A stretch of 42,162 nucleotides of DNA, taken from NCBI GenBank assembly GCA_001799275.1, contig MGTE01000047.1:1-42162 (forward strand), read 5' to 3'. Below the pieces are notes generated by a model. It did no database searches. It had not been told where the DNA came from and saw only the letters and a program-made list of their open reading frames with translations. Both the position numbers and the translations under genes were made by a program. Below, piece after piece: positions 4,876 to 17,631 of the stretch. Positions within the stretch are counted from its first letter, which is position 1. Each line of letters begins with the position of its first letter. The stretch comes from Deltaproteobacteria bacterium RIFOXYD12_FULL_57_12. Its GTDB lineage: Bacteria > Desulfobacterota > Desulfobulbia > Desulfobulbales > BM004.

Positions 4876-7608
4876 TTATGCCAAACCGGCCCAACTTTCC
4901 CCAAATTTTTCCCGAAGATTTTCCATGAGTGGAGGGAGTTTACCGTCGCAAGTAATTCCAAAATACGTCGCCGCTCGTGTCGCTCCAACATAGAGAAATT
5001 TCGTAAAAATATCTGGTTCCCGATTAGCAAGCCTATCTGCGCCAACAAAAAATACAGCCTCGAACTCTAATCCTTTAATATGCTGCACATCAAACACTCG
5101 TACAGCGCCATCCTGACCCATTACTCTCCCTTGAGGACAGCTGACGACTTGGATATTCTGTTTTTGTAAGACCTCGCTGAGATCCTTTGTTAATGGTTCT
5201 ACCGCTGGTTCACTATCAACAAAAATTGCGATAGACGGGACAGTACCAACGCATTGCTCCACTTCGCATATACGAGCCCCAAGCCAATTGGCCAAGTCTT
5301 TATCGGCTATGTTTTCCGCCAAAATTGGTAACTCCCCTTCATTGTCTTGATATGCGGGTGGGGAGGTCACCAAATCGATGACACCTCCTCCAAGAGTGGC
5401 AATACTCTTCGCCAATTTTGTAAGTCTTTGACTCTGGCGATAAGCGATAGCGACGGGGCGTAACTCAATCCCCTTAGAAACCCATTCAATCTGTGACTTG
5501 TCACGAAGGCCATGGCGAGTAACACGCTGCAGAAAATCTCCACACGCAAAAAAAGAGCGCATGCTTGGATGGGAAAGCTCCATCATGCAAGCGAGTTGCA
5601 CCGGGGAGAAATCAGAAGCCTCGTCGACCAAAACTTGGTGGCGATATTCCGCCCGTATCGTTTGCAAAATTGAGTATTTTACTTTTTCCTCAATCTCATC
5701 GCGTGGCAACCGTACAAGTAGTTCTCCTGCATGACGAAGCATCAACAAAACGAGGATGTCTAACTCGAAGCCTGTGATCACACGATTTTTGACCATTACC
5801 TCCATGGCAGGTTGGTCAAGGTACCAAATGCCCTCTTTCATTCGAACTTTTCGGAAATGGAGGTATCGTGATGGGATCTGTGCTAGGAAGATCTTAACCG
5901 GATTGATGAGCTCTCGAAGTCTGGTCTGAATTTCCAGCATTGATCCTGATTTAAGAAGATCACTTTCAGGAGGAAGGCGCTCACCTAACCACGATATTAT
6001 TCTGGACGCCTTGCTGTTGGGCGATAATGTTTTCCCTGCGTATTTGGCTCTTGCCCAACGGTTCATGGCTGCTGAATATTCACGATAGGCCTTCCTTCGT
6101 TTCAGACTGGCTATCCTCTGAGTTTGAAAAGAATCATCATCGCCTTCGTCACCTTCGTCATCCTCATCAAGGGGCTCATTTATTAATTCCCGTTGAAGAG
6201 AGTCAAGGACTCCCGCAAAATTATCGAGAAATTCCTTCTCCGTCTGAAGAATATTGGCAATCCAGCCATCACGAGTGCTGCGCAAAATATCGCCATAAGA
6301 TTGTAAGATGCTGCTTATTTCCTGCTCAAGAATACTTAATTGCCTGATGACGGCTATTGAGATTGCTTTTTTCTCTCCTGATCCGGTGGTTGCCAGTATC
6401 TTTTTTGCTCTTAATGCAAGATCTACAACCCGACTGTCGTCAGCTTCGATTAACCAATCGACCGCCTGCTGGAAACGCAATTGAATGTCGGCGAGGAAAA
6501 ATGCCCGGAAATCTTCAAACCAGCCAATGGCATCTTCTATGGCAGATGGACGGAGGACGGATTCGTTATCGCTCAGGGTAAGAACCCCCCCCATTCCGGA
6601 TTTCAATATCCCAAGAACATTACGAGCAAGATGCCTCCTCGTGTCTGTCCAAGTTCGAATGCGTTCCTCGGGGGCGGGGATACCTTCCCGGTTAAACGCC
6701 TCTTTTATATAAAGTTTGAGTAGCTCTGTCGGACTGAACATAACCCAGCTTTGCTCATGCGGGAGACTGTGTGTGGTTTGAACATGCTTTATAAGATCAC
6801 TTTCATCTTCCGAGAGAAAAGTTATATCTAATTTTTGCCCGAGGCGACGGATCAGCGTGGTGGTCTTGCCTGTTCCGGGAGGACCGAGAATCAAAAGTTG
6901 GCTATCCAGAGGCAGCCTGAATATTTCGTCCTGATATTGGTCAAGAATGGGTTGATCCCGCAGTTGCATCCTGTCAATGACGCTACGCCGTAACCCTTCT
7001 ATAATAGCCCCGCCCGCCTCTTCTTCCTCCAGCAGCATCTTCAATAGATCACGAGAATCAGCCTTAATCAGACTTTTGGCGAGAAAGTTTCTGAAGGATG
7101 GAATCGTTACAAGACCATTGTAATCCTCAACAGTGTTATTGCACGAATCCCACTCTTCATCAAATATTGGATGAAGTTTAGTACGCGCAAGCACTTCAAA
7201 ACTCTTCACCCGTTTTCCAATTTGTAAGGCAACGTCATCGCCGACAGGAATTGCGGCAAGACGGCCTATTGGTGCCCGGTAACTAGCGAACTTGGCTTGT
7301 GATCCTGGAATTTGCAATGGGGTTGATCGACTGATATAATAAATCTGCTGTTTGCCATCTTCCGTTGTGGCAACGACCCGAGCAATAACTGGCTCATTAG
7401 CAAGAATTTTCAAATTCTCTTTTTCTTGAAATTTTATTCTCGCTAAATTATCATGCGCAGTGTTGGGGCCAACAAAAACATCCCCGTGGGATGGATACTG
7501 CATTGACTTCAGTTGATTCTTAGCTCTCGTGGCGATGGTTACGATGGTGTCGATTGCCTCTTGAGCTAATTCGTTGAGAGGCTGTATTTTTTTTGGTTCT
7601 TGAGTCAT
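4876..7608 (-). CDS. UvrD-like superfamily 1 helicase
   Basis: About 910 aa. Walker A is LILGPPGTGKTTTLIRR (about residue 230). The Walker B-type motif is VLVDEASDFSP, followed by ACGDFLQRV (motif III, GD-x-x-Q type). The C-terminal core has HIKGLEFEAVFFVG and FLYVGATRA (motifs V/VI, UvrD_C_2 type). The N-terminal 220 residues are unassigned and may bind DNA or a partner. The start is ATG 7608, 10 nt after GGTGGAG; an upstream TTG at 7626 is less likely. It is the last gene of the minus-strand defence locus. The intervening 70 bp and the helicase stump beside it make an original membership in the DUF499 system uncertain. Confidence 0.8.
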   Translation of the reverse strand: MTQEPKKIQPLNELAQEAIDTIVTIATRAKNQLKSMQYPSHGDVFVGPNTAHDNLARIKFQEKENLKILANEPVIARVVATTEDGKQQIYYISRSTPLQIPGSQAKFASYRAPIGRLAAIPVGDDVALQIGKRVKSFEVLARTKLHPIFDEEWDSCNNTVEDYNGLVTIPSFRNFLAKSLIKADSRDLLKMLLEEEEAGGAIIEGLRRSVIDRMQLRDQPILDQYQDEIFRLPLDSQLLILGPPGTGKTTTLIRRLGQKLDITFLSEDESDLIKHVQTTHSLPHEQSWVMFSPTELLKLYIKEAFNREGIPAPEERIRTWTDTRRHLARNVLGILKSGMGGVLTLSDNESVLRPSAIEDAIGWFEDFRAFFLADIQLRFQQAVDWLIEADDSRVVDLALRAKKILATTGSGEKKAISIAVIRQLSILEQEISSILQSYGDILRSTRDGWIANILQTEKEFLDNFAGVLDSLQRELINEPLDEDDEGDEGDDDSFQTQRIASLKRRKAYREYSAAMNRWARAKYAGKTLSPNSKASRIISWLGERLPPESDLLKSGSMLEIQTRLRELINPVKIFLAQIPSRYLHFRKVRMKEGIWYLDQPAMEVMVKNRVITGFELDILVLLMLRHAGELLVRLPRDEIEEKVKYSILQTIRAEYRHQVLVDEASDFSPVQLACMMELSHPSMRSFFACGDFLQRVTRHGLRDKSQIEWVSKGIELRPVAIAYRQSQRLTKLAKSIATLGGGVIDLVTSPPAYQDNEGELPILAENIADKDLANWLGARICEVEQCVGTVPSIAIFVDSEPAVEPLTKDLSEVLQKQNIQVVSCPQGRVMGQDGAVRVFDVQHIKGLEFEAVFFVGADRLANREPDIFTKFLYVGATRAATYFGITCDGKLPPLMENLREKFGESWAGLA

Positions 7609-7680
7609 GGTTGCACACTCCACCAATTATTTGGCTACCGATATGTCAAAGAATATCTTTTCCAACAAAACTAGCCTTCC

Positions 7681-7905
7681 TCACAACTTGAAATAATAAT
7701 CCATCAGCCTCGGGCCATAAGTTTCCGGCAGGAGGCCCAAAAAAAAAGCGGAATACTCCAACGCGCCCAGCCGAACATTCTTTCCGCCGGCCTTCGAAAC
7801 GGATCGCCGTGGGGTTTGTCGGTCACCTCTGGTGCGGGATTTTCCGGTCGTTATCCCTCGGCGGCCGGGGTCGGATGTGAGTCTAACGAGGGTTCCTGGG
7901 TTCAT
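7681..7905 (-). pseudogene. N-terminal stump of a second SNF2-type defence helicase
   Basis: The first 27 codons (starting MNPGTLVRLTSDPGRRG, then ITTGKSRTRG) look like the N-terminus of large SNF2-type helicases associated with phage-defence loci, which typically start with a GTLVRL-x-SDPGR-x-G motif. The frame then loses similarity and stops at 74 codons. It starts 57 bp after the DUF499 stop, where related operons can carry a helicase. I read this as the remnant of a lost helicase gene whose role may now be filled by the different helicase at 19906-23487. Confidence 0.55.
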
Positions 7906-7961
7906 GTGTGACGCCCATTTACTTGGGATATCAAACCGAGGTCATGCGCGGGTTTGTCCAA

Positions 7962-11297
<3,336 letters not shown>

Positions 11298-11311
11298 GGT
11301 TCCTCCGTTAT

Positions 11312-11449
11312 TCAGTGATCCATATTCTCTGCCGGTAGCCATTCGCAGGCAGGCTGCACAATGATGCCAGGTGCAGCGGGCGCCAGCGAGGCATTGATTT
11401 TATAGAGCAGCACCAGGTGCAAAACCGGAATTTCGGCAGGGGGAATCAT
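11312..11449 (-). CDS. 45-codon ORF between DUF1156 and DUF499 genes
   Basis: Opens 12 bp after the DUF1156 stop, with GGAGG overlapping the end of that gene and spaced 8 nt from the ATG, and closes 14 bp before the DUF499 ATG. The peptide begins MIPPAEIPVLHLVLLYKIN, is half hydrophobic, and ends CEWLPAENMDH. Tight packing and a good ribosome site support translation. It could be a small subunit, a coupling ORF or a gene remnant. No family recognised. Confidence 0.5.
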   Translation of the reverse strand: MIPPAEIPVLHLVLLYKINASLAPAAPGIIVQPACEWLPAENMDH

Positions 11450-11461
11450 CGGCGTTGCCTC

Positions 11462-14365
11462 CTACCTCTTAAACAGTCCGGGCTGTTCGGGTTTGTGTGG
11501 CACCTCGACGTTTTGGCTCAGGCGGCCGATCTCCGGCCAGCTCTGCACCAGGCCGTTGTAGGCCATGGCCTCGTTGGCGCGCTTTTTACGCTCGCAAAGG
11601 GTATAGAGGCGGTAGCAAAGTTCGCGGGCCGTCTCGGCCTGACTGCCGAGCTTGGCCACCAGCGCTGCCGCTGCACTTTCGCCGCCGGTTTCAAGAACGC
11701 GGATCAGATGATGCACCATTTCCCAGACTGTAAGGCGGTTATCGGTGGTTGGGTCCCAGTCGATGGGTAGTTCGGCGGGTTTCAGAAGCCGCACCTTGCC
11801 GGCCTTGGAAACCAGAATGCCAGCCTCGACCAGACCAGCCACAGCGGTATTTTTAGACTTGGAAAGCTGCTCGGCAACACCGTAATCACCCTCGGCAAAA
11901 CCGGTCTGCTCGAACCAGGTCAACGCCCAGCGGGTGTCGGCGTCAAAGTCGCCTTCCTGCTCGGCCAGGGCTTCATCGAGGGTTTGATTGATCAGCGCCA
12001 GCGCGGCGCGCACCGAGAGCAGCTTACCGTCGGCATCGAGCACCTTGACGTAGCGAGTATAGACTGCCATGCCAGGGCCAATGGCCGCCTGAGCCAGGTC
12101 AACCGGCGCGATGTTGCCGGCTTGTAAATGCGCCAACGCCTGCGGCAACTCGGCTTTGAGAGCGGCAACGAGCTCACGACGAGTGGCAGTGGGCGCGTTG
12201 ATTGAACGCTTGCGGCAGACAAGAACGATGCTGGACGCGAGAGAATTAGTGCCAGAAGCAATCATGCGACCCGCACCTTCCGTCCGCATCGGCCAGGTTC
12301 CTGTAATAGCAAAGCCAGCGAGGACTACCGCGTCAAGAAAAGTATCCCATCCGGTGTTAGTAGTGCCGTCGGCTTCGTCGCTCTCGGACTGTTTAAAAGC
12401 GTAATAAATGGTAACCGGAAAGGCCGGATGCGATTGTTCGGCTAACCGTTGCATAGCCTTAGTCATACCGTCGAGAAAAAACGCCTCCGCCTTTTCCTTG
12501 CCGCCGTGACGGTGTGTAGTTGCTACCAGCTCCTCTGCCTTAGGCACAGCGAGCGTGGAAAAAAGATCCGGGAAAACCTGTCTCAATGAGCGTCGAAGCC
12601 AGACGTAAAAGAAATCGGAGAGGTCCGCGTATCCAATATTGTCGTAGTATGGCGGGTCAGTACTGAAAACAAAGGATTTGCCACCGTCCGAAGCAGTTTG
12701 CGCATCGTGCTGAGTCGCAAATCCTTTGGCACTTGGGGTAGCCACATCCAGATAGTTGCTAACCGAATTAGTACAAGTGAGTACATCACCGCTAGACTTA
12801 CCAAGGGGGTTACATTCAGCGAAGTCCCATGTCATCGCAAGTGCTTGGCGCGGCATACAGTCCCGAAGCGCATTATCTTTAGGAAGCCACGAGGTCAAAT
12901 TTGAACCGTAATAGACCATTCGATCAAGCACACAGGCTAGGTAAATACAAATCGCATCAGCATAAGCCGTGGCACCATTTCCCCCTTTATCTAAAGGTTT
13001 GCCATCGTCGTGGAGACCTAATTTAATGGCATCGGTCTTCACAAGCTCCCGCACTTCCTGCACCAGGTCGGAGAATGTAGTCAGTGACACAAGTTGGCGG
13101 GGGGTAAAGAGCTTGGCCCATGATGTAAGTCCGTAGGGCGTACAATTCCCACCAGTCATTCTGGTTGCAATATCTCCCTCTGGACACCATTTGGGTTTTT
13201 CCCCCAGCGCTACCGATTCATGTTCTGGCGTTGGCGCGATGTAAACTCGGCCACGTGCTCCTTCAGCCACAATGGCCATGAGCCGAGCCCCCATTCTCCC
13301 GGCCTTTCCCTCTGCTTTGATGTAGCCACCAGAGATGGGAGTGCCAGACATGAGGCAAGCGAAGTTCGCTCCCACCAGCTTTGTACCGGCCTTTACTATT
13401 GCTAAATCGTTTGGTTTGCCGACCTTTATTGTGAAACGATAGCTACCACCTTCAATTACTGGCACTACATAAGCCTCTTTGCCGACCTTACTCGAAAGCA
13501 TGAAGGTCGCGGCAAGCGGCACATCAATGCTGGCAAAGGCCGGGTTAGGGCTTTTCACGGTGCGCGCCCACAACCAGGCAATTACCGTCAGCTTCTGACC
13601 GACGTATTTCTCCAGATCAGGACGCTCCTGGGCCATTGCCGCCGTGACCTCAACCTTGGGGTAGAGATGACCGATACGTTTCTCGGCCTCGTCGCGCATC
13701 CAATGGCCGTAATGACGCACGTCCGTGGCCAATCCCTGGGCACCGTGCCATTCATGTTTGAATAAATCACCTGTACCCCGGCCTGCTTTATCGCCTGCTG
13801 GGGGAGTGGGATGTACCGGTGGTTTACCCGCGAACTTGGGAGGAATCTCGATCGTCGCCTTGTTGATCATTACCGCGACTGGGTTGAGGTCGCTGGCATG
13901 GCTTTCCAGACCTAACCACTGCGCAGAGAGCGGCAGACTGCCACTTCCAGCGAACGGATCACAGAATGCCGGCAGCTTATTCCGGTCGAAAAGATCCTTT
14001 GCCTGCGGATGGTCGGCAAACTCGGCACAAGCCCGCCTCCAGCTTTGCCAGATCTCGGTTCGTGCTTTCTCAAGCACTTCTTGGTTGCTTGTATTATCCC
14101 ACTTCACCAGCTCTTCGATGATTCCGAACAGCCGCTGGCGCTCTTTCTCTTGTTTCTTCTCAGTGGGAAACAAATCCGGCAAACTTGATGGGTCATCAAC
14201 CATCTGCGCAAAGATCACTGCCCTGGCAGCGGCAAGAGGTCGCTGCGCCCACCACTTATGGAACGAAGTCGGCCAACCCTTTGGCGCCTTCTGCTTACGA
14301 TGGAGCGATTCCTTATTTATCGCATCCAGCGGCAAAGCGACTTCGATGAGTTTCTTAACTGTCAT
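11462..14365 (-). CDS. DUF1156 adenine-specific DNA methyltransferase
   Basis: 967 aa. The N-terminal DUF1156 signature is clear (LIEVALPLDAINKES, then PTSFHKWWAQRPLAA). SAM-binding motif I is DPFAGSGSLPL (about 136), with LESHASDLNPVAV after it; catalytic motif IV is TDPPYYDNIGYADL (about 570). The DPPY motif predicts N6-adenine (or N4-cytosine) methylation, marking self DNA. Length and layout match complete family members. AGAAGGAAA precedes the ATG. It is part of one minus-strand run with the MBL gene (26 bp upstream) and DUF499 gene downstream. No separate specificity subunit is visible, so recognition must lie in this protein or its partners. Confidence 0.88.
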   Translation of the reverse strand: MTVKKLIEVALPLDAINKESLHRKQKAPKGWPTSFHKWWAQRPLAAARAVIFAQMVDDPSSLPDLFPTEKKQEKERQRLFGIIEELVKWDNTSNQEVLEKARTEIWQSWRRACAEFADHPQAKDLFDRNKLPAFCDPFAGSGSLPLSAQWLGLESHASDLNPVAVMINKATIEIPPKFAGKPPVHPTPPAGDKAGRGTGDLFKHEWHGAQGLATDVRHYGHWMRDEAEKRIGHLYPKVEVTAAMAQERPDLEKYVGQKLTVIAWLWARTVKSPNPAFASIDVPLAATFMLSSKVGKEAYVVPVIEGGSYRFTIKVGKPNDLAIVKAGTKLVGANFACLMSGTPISGGYIKAEGKAGRMGARLMAIVAEGARGRVYIAPTPEHESVALGEKPKWCPEGDIATRMTGGNCTPYGLTSWAKLFTPRQLVSLTTFSDLVQEVRELVKTDAIKLGLHDDGKPLDKGGNGATAYADAICIYLACVLDRMVYYGSNLTSWLPKDNALRDCMPRQALAMTWDFAECNPLGKSSGDVLTCTNSVSNYLDVATPSAKGFATQHDAQTASDGGKSFVFSTDPPYYDNIGYADLSDFFYVWLRRSLRQVFPDLFSTLAVPKAEELVATTHRHGGKEKAEAFFLDGMTKAMQRLAEQSHPAFPVTIYYAFKQSESDEADGTTNTGWDTFLDAVVLAGFAITGTWPMRTEGAGRMIASGTNSLASSIVLVCRKRSINAPTATRRELVAALKAELPQALAHLQAGNIAPVDLAQAAIGPGMAVYTRYVKVLDADGKLLSVRAALALINQTLDEALAEQEGDFDADTRWALTWFEQTGFAEGDYGVAEQLSKSKNTAVAGLVEAGILVSKAGKVRLLKPAELPIDWDPTTDNRLTVWEMVHHLIRVLETGGESAAAALVAKLGSQAETARELCYRLYTLCERKKRANEAMAYNGLVQSWPEIGRLSQNVEVPHKPEQPGLFKR

Positions 14366-14391
14366 TACAAATATTTCCTTCTCAACTTCTC

Positions 14392-15246
14392 TTAATCGGA
14401 GGTAACCGACAAATATTTCCCTGCCTGCCCCACACCAACCTCAATCTCAATATGCCCGTCAGATCGTGTGGTAAGGCAAGCTCTCGTTTTCTCGTTGCGA
14501 GCACAACGGCTGCTGATCGGCAATCCCTCGGCGTGATATGTATAACGGTTCCTCGCGTCTGTATCTTGCACTCGGGCGTCACTGATTACGCAAAGTCGTG
14601 GTGCCCCTTTGTTAAGGGCAGTAAAAAGCTCCGGACAATATCCTGATTCTCGCCCATGATGACTAGCCATGAAAACGTGTGCACCTGAAACCATGCGCAC
14701 AAAATCAGGTTGCTTCAGCAATTCCTTCCAAGAAGGTGGTTCATTATCGCCCGGAATAACAATGCGGACACCGAGATATTCAAAAACCACTACTCCGCTA
14801 TGGTTGTTGATATTTGATGTTCCGCAGTTCCTGGATGCGAATCTTTTTATGGTCACTCCCCCAGTGGCTTTGGGGTCACCAACAAGCTCCCCGTCCGGGA
14901 TTGGATGGATATACCGATCCGACAAATCGAAATAGGCACCTAAGTTTTCGTGATCCGCGACTTGATTGGCTGCATAAACATCAGATTCAGATAACCACTT
15001 TGGTCGCCAAAGTTGACGAACCTTGAAATTAAGATCGTTGACAAGAGGCATCTCGTCGATGTGATCACCGTGTGGGTGGGTTATCACCAATGAGTCGATC
15101 GTCTTAGTATGTTTAGCCAACCATTCCAGGGGTGAATGATCAGTTGAGGTGCCCAAATCAATCACAACAACTTTTCCATCCGGGGTAAAGGCATGCACTG
15201 CCTGGCCATGGCCAACGTTGTGAATGATGATTTTCAAAGGCGACAT
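14392..15246 (-). CDS. ComEC-like metallo-beta-lactamase fold hydrolase
   Basis: 284 aa. The metal motif is THPHGDHIDEM (H57, H59, D61, H62). Further ligands are probably in NNHSGVVVFEYLG, VIPGDNE and MASHHGRESGY. This H-x-H-x-D-H plus SHHG pattern is that of the ComEC/Rec2-type MBL group, many of which act on nucleic acids or phosphoesters. There is no signal peptide or membrane helix. The ATG lies 3 nt after the stop of the four-TM gene and follows AGAGGGATAA, so the two are translationally linked. A nuclease or phosphodiesterase acting with the membrane partner is likely but unproven. Confidence 0.8.
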   Translation of the reverse strand: MSPLKIIIHNVGHGQAVHAFTPDGKVVVIDLGTSTDHSPLEWLAKHTKTIDSLVITHPHGDHIDEMPLVNDLNFKVRQLWRPKWLSESDVYAANQVADHENLGAYFDLSDRYIHPIPDGELVGDPKATGGVTIKRFASRNCGTSNINNHSGVVVFEYLGVRIVIPGDNEPPSWKELLKQPDFVRMVSGAHVFMASHHGRESGYCPELFTALNKGAPRLCVISDARVQDTDARNRYTYHAEGLPISSRCARNEKTRACLTTRSDGHIEIEVGVGQAGKYLSVTSD

Positions 15247-15249
15247 CGA

Positions 15250-15858
15250 TTATCCCTCTTTCTGGTGAACCGCTTTATCCGGATGAAGCGAGCTCTTCTT
15301 GTGGAGGTACCGTGCAGACGTTAGAAATGCCGCAACCGCCACCGATATGGCCACATTAGTACCGATACAAATATTGGTTGCACTGGGCAGCGTCGTGACA
15401 TTCAAAGCGAATACGAACAGGCCTGCAAAAAGCCCCACCTGGAGCGCTACCATCGCTTGCTGGACGGTATGGCTGCTGTACAATTTGAAGGCGTTGAAAG
15501 TGGTATCCAGATACATTTGGTTATCAGTGAAACTTTGGGCCACGGTCCGAAGGAATTCGGCCCGAATCGCATTGAGCTGCCGTGCCGGGTAGACGAAATA
15601 AAGCCTCGTTTGGGTTATTGCAGCCAGAATGGATACCAGACCGAGCATGGTTATAATAAGACAGATGACGGCGGCGGCATTCCAAAATACCGGGGTGATA
15701 TTAGCCCCCAGCCCATAAATTCCGAGCAGCATAGTCGGTACTCCACTTGATATGCTGACCGCATACTTCATGAGCGCGTGATGGCGCTCGTCGTAATACT
15801 TAACGAGCCCCATGCATTGTTCATATTCCAGCTTCAAAAAATCATTCATCTGGTCCAC
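15250..15858 (-). CDS. Four-transmembrane protein of unknown function
   Basis: 202 aa with hydrophobic helices at about 30-50, 58-80, 135-155 and 163-182, and a long hydrophilic loop (about 82-132, containing YPARQLNAIRAEFL). The N-terminal 28 residues are charged. GTG 15858 follows CTGGAG; ATG 15849 is an alternative. It lies 35 bp after the DUF262 gene and almost touches the MBL gene. Small multi-TM proteins are common membrane-disrupting effectors in defence loci, and the loosely SLATT-like layout would fit, but I cannot assign a family. Confidence 0.65.
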   Translation of the reverse strand: MDQMNDFLKLEYEQCMGLVKYYDERHHALMKYAVSISSGVPTMLLGIYGLGANITPVFWNAAAVICLIITMLGLVSILAAITQTRLYFVYPARQLNAIRAEFLRTVAQSFTDNQMYLDTTFNAFKLYSSHTVQQAMVALQVGLFAGLFVFALNVTTLPSATNICIGTNVAISVAVAAFLTSARYLHKKSSLHPDKAVHQKEG

Positions 15859-15893
15859 AGTCGAGAACTCCAGCTTCTTGTCCCGCTAACCGA

Positions 15894-17597
15894 TTATCCC
15901 TCACCATTCAGGTCAGCCTCAAGGTCGGTGGCTTTCTTAACCCCGGTCACATTCTGAATCTCCTGCCATAATCTCTCCTGCCGCCAAACCAGGTATGGCT
16001 CGTAATCATTGGCGAGTAATGGCGAGTCAGCGCCGACCGGCAGGATGTGCGAGGTTAAGACGCTGTCATAAGGGAAACCGGAAGTCTTGCGAATATCGGC
16101 CAGATAGTCGGAAGGGGCGCGGTCACTGATCATCTGATTGGTAGTCCGGTCGATTAGGGTACGGTTGAGAATACAGTCGCGATTTCGGGACAGCGTGACC
16201 CCTTTGCGCTCAAGATAGGCTGCCGGGAATACATGGTGATCGTCGATACCTTCCTGGGTCATGATCTTGCCAGTAATGACCGCCTGGGTGTGGAAGTCGC
16301 GGGCGCCACCGCGCAGGATCAGGCAAATTGTCCCACGATATATCGACCGCTGCCGAGGTGTTACGTCCCGCAATGCCCGAGGATCGAACCTGAAAGTATC
16401 AACCGACTCCGGCAATCCGACGCCGATGATCCACTGGAGGATTTCCACAACATCCTTGGCCGATTTGCTGTTGGGTGAGCTTTCATAAACCTGACCAAAG
16501 ACCGCGCACCAGAACCAGCGCTTGATCTTCTCTCGCTGAGCGCCGGCCTCGGCCGTCTTCGGATTTCCGGCCTTGGCCATAACGGCGGCAAGTGGCGGCA
16601 GCATGGTTTGATAAGGCAACCATTTGGGCAGCATTACCTTGCAGTCATCCCGCAGGATTTCCAGGCCGGCGGCCAGTCCGACCACAACCTTGTCCCACCA
16701 TTCAGTGATGTCGGATGCCTTCATGTTAAGCACGTCGCTGCGCTTGCAAGACGGAGCCTTACGACAGGCCAAGGAGATCCCCTGGAGGACGTAATAGGGA
16801 TCAACCTCGAAATCTTCAATAATCGGATACTCGGCCAGAGCCTTGTCCCATAAGTCACGGAGTTTGATGTTCTGCGGCCAGAAGCGGGCGGTCAGAAGTT
16901 CGAACACGCTGAGCTTCACGCCAGTGCGGTTCAAGGTTTCAAATATGGTGCAGAGCGCGTCCGGCTCGGTCTCGTCGGACAGGGTAACCACCGGAAAGTG
17001 GTAGTCATCTATGGTATGGATCCACTTCTCCTCTACGCCCTCAAGTGCATCCTCAAGGGCAATGCGTTTCTTGTCATCCAACTGGCGGGCGACGTTGCGA
17101 CTCCATTTGCCGAATCCACCGGCGCCACCTTTCAGTACGGAAAGGGGCAAGAGAAGTTCCTTGGCCTGAGTCTCAAAATCCTCCCTGTCCTTGGCCCATT
17201 TGGTGGTCGCCCTGACGTGGAAGATTGCATCTTCAAAGTCATCTCCGTCGATGAGCTTGCCAATGCTCAGGTAGTAGCGGTGCTCGCCGACCCCGTAGAA
17301 GGCCTGATAGAGGGAAGTGAGCCGCTGCTGACCATCCAGAACCAGGAATGTGTGCTTGGCGTCACCGAGAATGGGTGCCCCTTCAAACTCTCGGGCGGCA
17401 AAAACCCGCTTGGCATCGCGCACCCGTAGGATGCTACCGGCAGGGTAGTTGTTGGCGATCGAAACGATCAGCTCCTGCGTGGCCCCTGGCTCCCAGACAA
17501 AGTCACGCTGAAAATCTGGCAGAACGGAGGTCCGGTTGTGGACCTCTGACAGGAGATCTTTGAGGGCGCGGGGGTTGGTGTCTTCAAAGATGTTCAT
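15894..17597 (-). CDS. DUF262-DUF1524 (GmrSD-like) nuclease
   Basis: 567 aa. The N-terminal DUF262 domain shows LPDFQRDFVW and FLVLDGQQRLTSL (about residue 86), the ParB-like nucleotide-hydrolysing motif. The C-terminal DUF1524 HNH-type nuclease shows DDHHVFPAAYL (about 451) and CILNRTLIDRTTNQ. The same pair makes up type IV enzymes such as GmrSD and SspE-like effectors, which cut modified or unmodified phage DNA. AAAGGAAT precedes the ATG. A degraded copy of the start of this gene survives at 19869-19915, on the far side of RloAB. Confidence 0.85.
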   Translation of the reverse strand: MNIFEDTNPRALKDLLSEVHNRTSVLPDFQRDFVWEPGATQELIVSIANNYPAGSILRVRDAKRVFAAREFEGAPILGDAKHTFLVLDGQQRLTSLYQAFYGVGEHRYYLSIGKLIDGDDFEDAIFHVRATTKWAKDREDFETQAKELLLPLSVLKGGAGGFGKWSRNVARQLDDKKRIALEDALEGVEEKWIHTIDDYHFPVVTLSDETEPDALCTIFETLNRTGVKLSVFELLTARFWPQNIKLRDLWDKALAEYPIIEDFEVDPYYVLQGISLACRKAPSCKRSDVLNMKASDITEWWDKVVVGLAAGLEILRDDCKVMLPKWLPYQTMLPPLAAVMAKAGNPKTAEAGAQREKIKRWFWCAVFGQVYESSPNSKSAKDVVEILQWIIGVGLPESVDTFRFDPRALRDVTPRQRSIYRGTICLILRGGARDFHTQAVITGKIMTQEGIDDHHVFPAAYLERKGVTLSRNRDCILNRTLIDRTTNQMISDRAPSDYLADIRKTSGFPYDSVLTSHILPVGADSPLLANDYEPYLVWRQERLWQEIQNVTGVKKATDLEADLNGEG

Positions 17598-17631
17598 GAT
17601 GATTCCTTTTCTTTGGGTATTCGATAGGAGG

